Part shown: positions 1 through 6,142 of the stretch, one piece after another
Layout: each line of letters opens with the position of its first letter
Numbering within the stretch: the first letter of the stretch is position 1
Assembly: GCA_016935775.1 (NCBI GenBank)
Contig: JAFGQF010000068.1
Location: forward strand, 1-6,142
Length of the DNA stretch: 6,142 bases
Source: Caldifarciminota bacterium
GTDB taxonomy: Bacteria; Hydrothermota; Tepidihabitantia; Tepidihabitantales; Tepidihabitantaceae
Reading direction: 5' to 3'
Translations under genes and position numbers: made by a program
The notes under the pieces: model-generated
Databases searched by the model: none
The model's input: the letters and a program-made list of their open reading frames with translations, nothing else
What the model was told of the DNA's origin: nothing

Positions 1-125
1 AGGCTGCGCTTGAATTGCAGCTCCGCTGCCCCGGCGGTCAGCAGCATCAGCGTAAGAAGAGCGACTGCCAGGCGCGCGTGCATGGTCTTGAAACGGCGGC
101 TGGAAGACAGAGGAACGCTACTCAT
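1..125 (-). CDS. Secreted or envelope protein, N-terminal fragment (signal peptide only)
   Basis: Only the first 41 codons are present; the gene leaves the window at its left edge. The predicted start is the ATG at 125-123, preceded on the minus strand by GAAGGA with a 6-nt spacer. The N-terminus reads as a polar, basic stretch (SSSRRFKTMHAR), then a hydrophobic core (LAVALLTLMLLT, about residues 19-30), then small residues and AGAAELQF. This is a classical Sec signal peptide with likely signal-peptidase I cleavage near AGA/AE around residue 33. No lipobox Cys follows the core. A second in-frame ATG (83-81) would give a shorter, more typical signal peptide but has no good ribosome-binding site. 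The mature protein is almost entirely outside the window, so its function is unknown. It lies 302 bp downstream of, and on the same strand as, the prenyltransferase gene. Confidence 0.6.
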   Translation of the reverse strand, partial: MSSVPLSSSRRFKTMHARLAVALLTLMLLTAGAAELQFKRS

Positions 126-427
126 ACTCCGTCCTTCGTTCTCCTATCTGGTCAAGGTCACCTTGCTGGACACATCTACGGTCCACAGGAGGACAATGAC
201 GAGACATACACGCCCGTCGCGAGGCAGCAGGCACGATTCGATCCGGGCTCTGGCTCCAGTGCCTCCCGGCCCGCCATATCCAGCAACTAAGCGCGTACCC
301 TCGCAGGCTCTTCCTGTGAATCCCCGCACATCTCCTCCGGCATTCTGATTCCAATCGGACTCGCTGTCAAGACCGACGCCGTGCTGAACACGACCCGGCC
401 CGAACCCGGTTGTCGGTTGTTGAGCGG
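126..427. other. Intergenic region of about 300 bp without a convincing gene
   Basis: Short open frames exist on both strands, but their codon use lacks the G/C-rich third positions of the real genes here. One minus-strand frame (GTG at 329 to a stop at 144, 61 codons) has GGAGG four bases before its start and a hydrophobic C-terminal stretch. It uses codons such as AGA, GGA and TTA that are rare in its neighbours, so I do not call it a gene. No terminator-like stem with a T-run is visible downstream of the prenyltransferase. A possible minus-strand promoter is listed separately. I recognise no riboswitch. Confidence 0.5.
342..370 (-). promoter_or_regulatory. Possible minus-strand promoter upstream of the secreted-protein gene
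   Basis: On the minus strand a perfect TTGACA (370-365) is followed after 17 nt by CAGAAT (347-342), which matches four of six bases of the -10 consensus. If used, transcription would start near 335 and give a leader of about 210 nt before the ATG at 125. The weak -10 element and the long leader make this tentative. Confidence 0.25.
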
Positions 428-1303
428 CTAGAGCCGGACGTACAGGACCACGATCACGGCCGCGACCCAGAGCAGGATGTCCACTATCATCGGCAGGTCG
501 GTGACGAAGACCTTTTCCGGCGCGCCGCCCGCTTCCTTGCGGTACACCAGGTACAGGTACCGGTAGACGCCGTAGAGCACGAACGGCAGGGTGAATATCA
601 GGTTGCGCGAGCCGAACTTCTCGGTCGTCTCGGGCGCGATGGTGTACAGGCAGTAGGCGACCACCGTCGCCGACGTCGCCACCGCCATCATCTGGTCGAG
701 CAGGGTCTCCGAGTACTTGCCCAGCACGCTCCGGTGGCTGATGCCCCCGCCCTCGAGGAACAGCAGCTCGTGCCTGCGCTTGGCCACGGCCACGAACAGG
801 GCCAGGAGCAGGGTCACCACGAACAGCCAAGACGATATCTCGACGTTGATGACGAAGGTGCCGGCAATCGCCCTGAGCCCGAACCCGATCGCCACGATGA
901 TGACGTCCAGCACCACGACGTGCTTGAGCCGGAACGAGTAGGCCAGCTGCATCAGGAAGTAGCCGGCCCCGAGCACGCCGAACCGCCAGTCCAGCAGCCA
1001 CGCGCCGATGAGCCCGGCCGCGACCGAGAGCGCGGCCCAGGCGATTGCCGGCCCGGGCTTGAGCTTCCCCGAGGCTATCGGCCGGTCTTTCTTCTTCGGG
1101 TGACGGCGGTCGCCCTCGCGGTCGGCGAGGTCGTTGATGATGTAGACCGCGCCCGACAGCAGGCAGAAGACGACGAACGCGGCCAGCGACCGCAGCACCG
1201 CGTCCGGCTCCAGCAGATGCTTCGAGAAGACGAGCGCGGCGAAGACCAGCAGGTTCTTCACCCACTGCTTGGGCCGCATGCTCACGAGGATGCCGGTCAG
1301 CAT
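428..1303 (-). CDS. UbiA-superfamily polyprenyl-phosphate phosphoribosyltransferase (DPPR synthase type)
   Basis: This is a 291-residue integral membrane protein. It carries the prenyl-diphosphate/Mg binding motif NDxxDxxxD as N57-D58, D61 and D65, followed by KKKDRPIASG. The second conserved block is LKHVVVLDV...GFGLRAIAG (about residues 126-148). The segment SSWLFVV...ALFVAVAKRRHEL is characteristic of the decaprenyl-phosphate phosphoribosyltransferase branch (mycobacterial Rv3806c/UbiA) rather than of quinone or heme prenyltransferases. That branch transfers phosphoribose from PRPP to a polyprenyl phosphate, the first step toward lipid-linked arabinose in actinobacteria. Here the exact lipid acceptor and end product are unknown. 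Several hydrophobic helices span the whole length, about nine as in the family. No oxidoreductase or phosphatase partner gene is adjacent. The ATG at 1303 has no clear Shine-Dalgarno; the later in-frame ATG at 1279 (MRPKQWVKN) has none either. Family assignment is strong, exact substrate inferred. Confidence 0.88.
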   Translation of the reverse strand: MLTGILVSMRPKQWVKNLLVFAALVFSKHLLEPDAVLRSLAAFVVFCLLSGAVYIINDLADREGDRRHPKKKDRPIASGKLKPGPAIAWAALSVAAGLIGAWLLDWRFGVLGAGYFLMQLAYSFRLKHVVVLDVIIVAIGFGLRAIAGTFVINVEISSWLFVVTLLLALFVAVAKRRHELLFLEGGGISHRSVLGKYSETLLDQMMAVATSATVVAYCLYTIAPETTEKFGSRNLIFTLPFVLYGVYRYLYLVYRKEAGGAPEKVFVTDLPMIVDILLWVAAVIVVLYVRL

Positions 1304-1312
1304 CAGGATAGA

Positions 1313-1340
1313 CAGATACCCGAAACCCGGCCCAGGTCAA
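1313..1340 (-). promoter_or_regulatory. Possible promoter of the prenyltransferase gene
   Basis: On the minus strand TTGACC (1340-1335), a 16-nt spacer and TATCTG (1318-1313) lie directly upstream of the ATG at 1303. The -35 hexamer and spacer length match the better promoter found before the tRNA-Leu gene. Transcription would start about three bases before the ATG, giving an essentially leaderless mRNA. This would fit the absence of a Shine-Dalgarno. The -10 element matches only three of six consensus bases. Confidence 0.3.
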
Positions 1341-1516
1341 GCCCGGCCGCACGCAAGGCCTCTCCGCCCGGACGCAACGACTCCATCACGGGCGTGCCGA
1401 TACGGCCCTTGATCGCGCCCCTTTGGCCCGGTTTGAAACGCCCGATGACTCCAGGGGTCACCCCCCTCCCGAGTCCCGGGTCGAGCGGCCGGTTCCTCGG
1501 GCCCAGGGTGTCGTAT

Positions 1517-1528
1517 CCAGTGTCCAAT
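1517..1528 (-). repeat. 12-bp dispersed repeat copy (ATTGGACACTGG)
   Basis: Read on the minus strand, this segment is identical to 2804-2815 on the plus strand, which is part of the degenerate repeat tract before the tRNA-Leu promoter. The two copies therefore lie inverted on either side of the hydrolase gene. Similarity does not clearly extend past the 12 bp, although both are followed by a TAC..GA pattern. It is probably a stray member of the same intergenic repeat family. Confidence 0.4.
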
Positions 1529-1802
1529 TCTCATTCGCATCGCTGTTGCATTGCTAAACCACCACAGGTTTGACACTTGGCATCGCTCCCGGCGACCGAC
1601 GGAAAGGCCATCGGCCTCCTGGTGTGTCTTACGATGAGACAGACTATCCCGGCCTCGCGGCCAAGTTGCGCAGTTTCAACGCCGTCTCTGCCCGGCCCGG
1701 GGATTGCATATGTACTGCCGTGCGACCACGGACCGTTCCCGGCTCGCCGGACGGCCGCGCCGGTCGCGTGGCTGGAAAACTGAACGACCAAGAGGAGGTC
1801 CA

Positions 1803-2753
1803 ATGCAGCCCCACGCCAAGCCCGGGTTCGACTACACCGTCCAACCGGCCGACGAACTGAAGCGCCTGAAGCAGCACCGAAACCACCGGGGCGTCCCGAA
1901 GCGCACCGACGAGAACGTGCTCGTCGCGACCTGGAACCTGACCAACTTCGGGGCCCAGCACCGCGAGCCGGTCCACTTCAAGCTGATGGCCGACATCATC
2001 AAGCCCTTCGACGTCGTCGCGGTGCAGGAGATCGCCGAACGGCTCGACCACGTCAAGGCGCTGATGGCCGAGCTGGGTTCGGGCTGGGAAATCATCTTCA
2101 GCGACCCGGCCGGCAACGACGAGCGGCTGGCCTACATCTTTCGCAAGCGCCGGGTCAGCCCGACCGGGCTGGCGGCCGAGCTGGCGATGCGCGGCTACGA
2201 GCGCGGGCGGATTCTCATCGAGGGCATCGACCCGGTCGAGCAGCCCTTCGAAGGGTTCAACCGCAACCCCTACATCGTGTCGTTCCAGGCGGGCGACTTC
2301 TCGTTCTGCCTCGTGAACGTCCACCTCTACTGGTCCAACTACGGAATCCGGCGGCTCGAAACCACCGCGCTCGGCCGGTGGGCGAAGTCGCGCCTCGACA
2401 AGCCCGGCCCGCCCCACGGCGACATCATCCTGCTCGGCGACTTCAACATGCCCGGCCTCGGCCCGGGCGACGAGCTCTACGAGCTGCTCTCCGGGCACGG
2501 GCTGACCGTGCCCAAGTACAACACCGAACTGGTCGGCTCGAACCTGGCCGGCGACAAGCACTACGACGAGGTCGCGTTCTTCCCCTCGCGCACCGGCGAG
2601 GACTTCACCGACCGGATGGGCGTCTTCGACTTCGACAAGGTGCTGTTCCCGGACCTCTACCAGGAGAACGAGACCGGGTTCTTCCAGTACGTCCGCTACT
2701 ACGTGGCCGACCACCGGCCGCTCTGGGTCGAGTTCCGGCGCAAGGCCGCGTGA
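1803..2753 (+). CDS. Endonuclease/exonuclease/phosphatase (EEP) superfamily hydrolase
   Basis: This is a 316-residue soluble protein with no signal peptide or membrane segment. The motifs of the DNase I/exonuclease III/inositol-phosphatase fold occur in order: TWNLTNF with metal-site N45, VVAVQE with catalytic E76, NVHLYW with H174, LLGDFN with D213 and N215, and ADHRP with D303-H304. A YDEVAFF segment precedes the last motif, as in DNase I-like members. All expected catalytic residues are present, so it should be an active Mg-dependent phosphodiesterase or phosphatase. The fold alone does not say whether the substrate is DNA, RNA or a phosphorylated small molecule. The ATG at 1803 is chosen because AGGAGGT (1793-1799) lies just upstream. 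An upstream in-frame TTG at 1704 would add a non-conserved basic tail. The gene appears monocistronic, and its neighbours give no hint of pathway. Confidence 0.85.
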   Translation: MQPHAKPGFDYTVQPADELKRLKQHRNHRGVPKRTDENVLVATWNLTNFGAQHREPVHFKLMADIIKPFDVVAVQEIAERLDHVKALMAELGSGWEIIFSDPAGNDERLAYIFRKRRVSPTGLAAELAMRGYERGRILIEGIDPVEQPFEGFNRNPYIVSFQAGDFSFCLVNVHLYWSNYGIRRLETTALGRWAKSRLDKPGPPHGDIILLGDFNMPGLGPGDELYELLSGHGLTVPKYNTELVGSNLAGDKHYDEVAFFPSRTGEDFTDRMGVFDFDKVLFPDLYQENETGFFQYVRYYVADHRPLWVEFRRKAA

Positions 2754-2802
2754 GGCGGCAACCGTCGCCCCGGTCCTGCGGTCATCGGTCATTCGGCCGG
2801 TT

Positions 2803-2903
2803 GATTGGACACTGGTACTCGATTGGTCATTGCGACCTGGGCATTGGTGATTCGGGATTAGGCATTGGTCATTAGGGATTGGGCATTAGGCATTGGCCAT
2901 TTG
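2803..2903 (+). repeat. Degenerate tandem repeats, about 18-21 bp period
   Basis: The clearest units are 2840-2860 and 2861-2881, both 21 bp and both beginning GGCATTGG; they match at 18 of 21 positions. A third, more diverged unit spans 2882-2903. Shorter related pieces precede them at 2803-2820 (GATTGGACACTGG) and 2821-2839 (GATTGGTCATTG). The tract is richer in A+T than its surroundings and fills most of the gap between the hydrolase gene and the tRNA promoter. It has no long open frame with normal codon use. The units are too short, too diverged and unspaced to be a CRISPR array. No function is evident. Confidence 0.65.
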
Positions 2904-2915
2904 GGCTCTCCTGTC

Positions 2916-2943
2916 TTGACCTTCTCCTGCCCCGGTCTATACT
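2916..2943 (+). promoter_or_regulatory. Promoter of the tRNA-Leu/tig/clpP/clpX unit
   Basis: TTGACC (2916-2921), a 16-nt spacer and TATACT (2938-2943) each match the sigma-70 consensus at five of six bases. Transcription would begin near 2950, only a few bases before the 5' end of the tRNA at 2954. No better promoter is seen between the tRNA and tig, so this one probably serves the whole operon. Confidence 0.75.
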
Positions 2944-2953
2944 CAGCGCCGAA

Positions 2954-3035
2954 GCGAGGATGGCGGAACTGGCAGACGCGCTGGACTTAGGATCCAGTCC
3001 CTCAAGGGGTGGGGGTTCGAATCCCCCTCCTCGCA
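2954..3035 (+). tRNA. tRNA-Leu, anticodon UAG
   Basis: The sequence folds into a complete class II cloverleaf. The acceptor stem GCGAGGA pairs with TCCTCGC (3028-3034), followed by discriminator A3035. The D-stem is GCG/CGC. The anticodon stem CTGGA/TCCAG encloses loop CTTAGGA with anticodon TAG at 2988-2990, which reads CUN leucine codons, CUA directly. The long variable arm has a CCC/GGG stem, as expected for leucine. The T-stem GGGGG/CCCCC carries TTCGAAT. The 3' CCA is not encoded (TTC follows), so it must be added by CCA-adding enzyme. The gene sits just after a strong promoter and 39 nt before tig without a terminator. It is therefore likely released from a common transcript by RNase P and 3' processing. 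Confidence 0.95.
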
Positions 3036-3064
3036 TTCCGCCGTACCTCCCCGGAAACGAACAC

Positions 3065-3069
3065 AGGAG
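3065..3069 (+). promoter_or_regulatory. Ribosome-binding site that sets the tig start
   Basis: AGGAG lies 5 nt before the TTG at 3075. It supports TTG initiation and excludes the in-frame upstream ATG at 3009, which is inside the tRNA. Confidence 0.75.
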
Positions 3070-3074
3070 CTGTT

Positions 3075-4313
3075 TTGGAAACCAGTATCAAGTCGCCCAA
3101 GCCCTGGCTGCGCGAAATCGAGGTCGAGCTCGAGCCCGAGAGACTGGCCGGCCGCGTCGAGGAGACGCTCGCCGGCTACCGCGAGCGCGCCGAGATCCCG
3201 GGCTTTCGCAAGGGCAAGGTGCCGCTCGAACTGCTGCGCCGCCGCGTCGGCGAAGCGCTCGAAAACCAGGTCGCCGAGGAGCTGGTCGAGCAGGCCACGG
3301 CCGAGGTGCTCGAAGCGCAGGGCTTCCGGCTCGCGAACCAGCCCCGGCTGACCGACCTGGAAATCCTGCCCACCAAGGCCGTCAAGTTCCGGCTCGCGGT
3401 CGAGGTCTTCCCCGAGTTCGAGCTCAGGGAGTACAAGGGACTGCAGCTCCGGCGCAACGAGCCGACCGGGTTCGACGAGGAGTTCGAGAAACGGCTCAAG
3501 GCTTTGCAGGACCGCTGCGCCACCTTCAAGCCGGTGGACGAGCCGGTCCGCGACGGGCTGTTCGTCAACGTTGACTACGCGACGCTCATCGAGGGCGAGC
3601 CCGCGGCCGAGCCGCGCAAGAACGTGATGCTCGAGGTCGGCGACCCGATGAACTTCCCCGAGGTGAACGAAGGGCTCGTCGGCGCGAAGCCGGGCGAGGA
3701 GCGCGAAATCGAGGCCGAGATGCCGGCCGAGGCCTCGGACAAGAGCCTCGCCGGCAGGAAGGTCGTCTTCCGCTTCCGGGTCAACGACGTCAAGCAGAAG
3801 AACGTGCCCCCGGTGGACGAGGAATTCGCCGCCGACATCGGCTACGAAGACCTCGACGACCTGCGCAAGGACCTGAACGCCGCCATCCTCGCCGACCGCG
3901 AGCGGCTGGTGCGCAACGACCTCAAGAACCAGGTATTCGACAAGCTGCTCCGCGACCACGACTTCGAGCCGCCCGCGTCCTGGGTCAAGTCCAACCTCGA
4001 CCTGCTGCGCCGCGAGTACGAGCTGCCCGACGACGAGGAAACGACCGCCCGGCTCACCCAGGCGGCCGAGCGCCGGGCGAGATTCGACGTGCTGGCCTCG
4101 CGCATCGCCGGGGAAGAGAAGATCGAGGTCACCGACGAGGAAATCCAGGCCCAGGTGCGAGCGCTCGCCGAGCGGGTGCGCAAGCCGGTCGAGGACGTCG
4201 CGCCGCTGCTGGACAACCCGGGGTTCCGCTCCCAGCTCCTGCGCGACAAGGTGATGGACTTCATCGTTGACAAGGCCGAGGTGGTCGGCGGCCCGAAGGC
4301 GAAAGATGAGTGA
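3075..4313 (+). CDS. tig: Trigger factor, ribosome-associated chaperone
   Basis: The protein has 412 residues (E. coli 432). It binds the ribosome at the exit tunnel and shields nascent chains. The N-terminal ribosome-binding domain contains the signature GFRKGKVP at residues 43-50, the same positions as in E. coli. A FKBP-like domain spans about 155-245, and a helical C-terminal chaperone domain spans about 246-412. In the FKBP-like domain, residues aligning with E. coli F198 and Y221 are V197 and A220, so prolyl isomerase activity may be weak or lost while chaperone function remains. The start is the TTG at 3075, with a Shine-Dalgarno 5 nt upstream and the standard N-terminal length. The longer frame from 3009 would begin inside the tRNA. 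The stop overlaps the clpP ribosome-binding site, which suggests translational coupling. Confidence 0.95.
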   Translation: METSIKSPKPWLREIEVELEPERLAGRVEETLAGYRERAEIPGFRKGKVPLELLRRRVGEALENQVAEELVEQATAEVLEAQGFRLANQPRLTDLEILPTKAVKFRLAVEVFPEFELREYKGLQLRRNEPTGFDEEFEKRLKALQDRCATFKPVDEPVRDGLFVNVDYATLIEGEPAAEPRKNVMLEVGDPMNFPEVNEGLVGAKPGEEREIEAEMPAEASDKSLAGRKVVFRFRVNDVKQKNVPPVDEEFAADIGYEDLDDLRKDLNAAILADRERLVRNDLKNQVFDKLLRDHDFEPPASWVKSNLDLLRREYELPDDEETTARLTQAAERRARFDVLASRIAGEEKIEVTDEEIQAQVRALAERVRKPVEDVAPLLDNPGFRSQLLRDKVMDFIVDKAEVVGGPKAKDE

Positions 4314-4319
4314 GGAGGT
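4313..4319 (+). promoter_or_regulatory. Ribosome-binding site that favours the clpP GTG start
   Basis: AGGAGGT begins on the last base of the tig stop codon and ends 4 nt before the GTG at 4324. It is the strongest Shine-Dalgarno in the operon. It favours the GTG over the in-frame ATG at 4306, which has a weaker GAAGG (4295-4299). Confidence 0.6.
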
Positions 4320-4323
4320 ACCC

Positions 4324-4910
4324 GTGCTGATACCGATGGTCATCGAACAGACCGGCCGCGGCGAGCGCGCCTACGACATCTACTCCCGGCTGCTCAAGGA
4401 ACGGATAATCTTCCTCGGGATGCCGGTGGACGACAACGTCGCCAACCTGATCGTCGCCCAGCTCCTCTACCTCGAGGCCGAGGACTCGGAGAAGGACATC
4501 CAGCTCTACGTCAACTCGCCCGGCGGCATCGTCTCATCCGGGCTCGCGATTTACGACACGATGCAGTACATCAAGCCCCGGGTCGCCACCACCTGCGTCG
4601 GGATGGCGGCCTCGATCGCCGCGCTGCTGCTCTGCGCCGGCGAAAAGGGCAAGCGCTTCGCCCTGCCCCGCTCGCGGATAATGATCCACCAGCCGTCGGC
4701 CTACGGCGTCGGCGGCCAGGCCACCGACATCGAAATCCACGCCCGCGAGATCGTCCGGCTCAGGGAGCAGCTCGCCGAGATAATGGCGAAGCACACGGGC
4801 CAGCCGGCCGAACGCATCACCAGGGACTCGGACCGCAACTTCTGGATGTCGCCCGAGGAGTCGCGCGATTACGGACTGATTGACGCGGTCATCGAGAAGC
4901 GGTCCCAGGC

Positions 4911-4914
<4 letters not shown>
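4324..4914 (+). CDS. clpP: ATP-dependent Clp protease proteolytic subunit ClpP
   Basis: The predicted protein has 196 residues and begins MLIPMVIEQTGRGERAYD, the usual start of mature ClpP. ClpP forms a double heptameric barrel that degrades proteins fed in by ClpX or another Clp ATPase. The nucleophile is S97 in GMAAS and the base is H122 in MIHQP. The loop after this His is one residue longer than in E. coli. The third triad position is unusual: ungapped alignment of the downstream block (QATDIEIHAREI through YGLID) puts N172 of DRNFWMS where E. coli has catalytic Asp (ERDRF). The AAC codon is at 4837-4839. Asn at this position is known in Listeria monocytogenes ClpP1, so this is a variant and need not mean inactivity. 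With the alternative ATG at 4306 the protein would have 202 residues and overlap tig by 8 nt. Confidence 0.95.

Positions 4915-6142
<1,228 letters not shown>

Larger units (their letters stand above)
1304..1802. other. Intergenic region of about 500 bp between divergent genes
   Basis: This stretch separates the leftward prenyltransferase gene from the rightward hydrolase gene. No frame in it has convincing codon use or a recognisable protein. One minus-strand frame of 74 codons (TTG at 1527 to a TGA at 1305-1303) ends in a TGATG overlap with the prenyltransferase start; about three quarters of its third positions are G or C, lower than in the real genes. It could be a small coupled gene, a decayed gene or chance. 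A plus-strand TTGACA (1569-1574) has no acceptable -10 at the right distance. A weak dyad TGTCT-N7-AGACA sits at 1625-1641. The final bases hold the ribosome-binding site of the hydrolase gene (1793-1799). Confidence 0.5.

Noticed and set aside
144..329. 61-codon minus-strand frame with GGAGG near a GTG and a hydrophobic C-terminus
   Set aside because: Codon use (AGA, GGA, TTA, GTT) is unlike the real genes and no family is recognisable, so it is probably chance.
380..430. Intrinsic terminator after the prenyltransferase gene
   Set aside because: The GC-rich repeats there (CCCGG words) do not form a stable perfect stem and no T-run follows on the minus strand.
144..1352. Minus-strand open frame of about 400 codons covering the prenyltransferase gene
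   Set aside because: It is another frame of the same strand as the prenyltransferase, rich in Arg, Gly and Ala, with no domain. It is an overlap artefact of high-GC coding DNA.
1569..1574. Plus-strand TTGACA as promoter of the hydrolase gene
   Set aside because: No -10-like element lies 15-19 nt downstream; the sequence there is GC-rich.
1625..1641. TGTCT-N7-AGACA dyad as an operator
   Set aside because: Five-base arms are expected by chance at this length, and no promoter lies at a suitable distance.
1644..2792. Long minus-strand open frame opposite the hydrolase gene
   Set aside because: It is antisense to a gene with all expected catalytic motifs. Its product is low-complexity Val/Glu/Asp-rich sequence, typical of an antisense frame.
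2803..2903. CRISPR array
   Set aside because: The units are directly adjacent, about 18-21 bp, diverged, and have no spacers; no cas gene is present.
3009..3074. N-terminal extension of trigger factor from the ATG at 3009
   Set aside because: It would start inside the tRNA T-arm. The TTG at 3075 has an AGGAG 5 nt upstream and gives the normal N-terminal length.
2943..4343. Long minus-strand open frame opposite tRNA-Leu and tig
   Set aside because: It runs antisense through a tRNA and a clear trigger factor gene and has no recognisable domain.

Overview
The window is about 6.1 kb of high-GC bacterial chromosome (roughly 60-65% G+C by eye, strong G/C preference at third codon positions). It carries a core protein-quality-control operon on the right and three unrelated genes on the left. 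TTG and GTG starts are frequent and Shine-Dalgarno sites are strong. Protein similarity is too general to name the taxon. A little-studied or uncultivated Gram-negative-like lineage is a guess, not a result.

Left part (1-1802). Two genes read leftwards. One is the 5' end of a secreted protein cut by the window edge (125 to 1). The other is a UbiA-superfamily polyprenyl-phosphate phosphoribosyltransferase of the decaprenyl-phosphoryl-ribose type (1303 to 428). About 300 bp without a convincing gene separates them, and about 500 bp without a convincing gene separates the second from the next, rightward gene.

Middle (1803-2953). A cytosolic endonuclease/exonuclease/phosphatase-fold hydrolase with a full set of catalytic motifs reads rightwards. 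It is followed by a short intergenic stretch of degenerate 18-21 bp tandem repeats, and then by a near-consensus sigma-70-type promoter.

Right part (2916-6142). The promoter drives a tRNA-Leu (anticodon UAG), then tig (trigger factor), clpP and clpX, with no visible terminator between them. tig starts 39 nt after the tRNA, clpP 10 nt after tig, and clpX overlaps the clpP stop. Trigger factor meets nascent chains at the ribosome exit. ClpX unfolds tagged or damaged proteins and threads them into the ClpP chamber. The operon therefore couples folding and disposal of proteins. clpX runs off the right edge and probably lacks only a few residues.

I see no mobile element, CRISPR array, toxin-antitoxin pair or defence system. 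The observations most worth checking are an Asn in place of the catalytic Asp of ClpP, loss of key aromatic residues in the trigger factor PPIase domain, the tRNA at the head of the chaperone-protease transcript, and the degenerate intergenic repeats.
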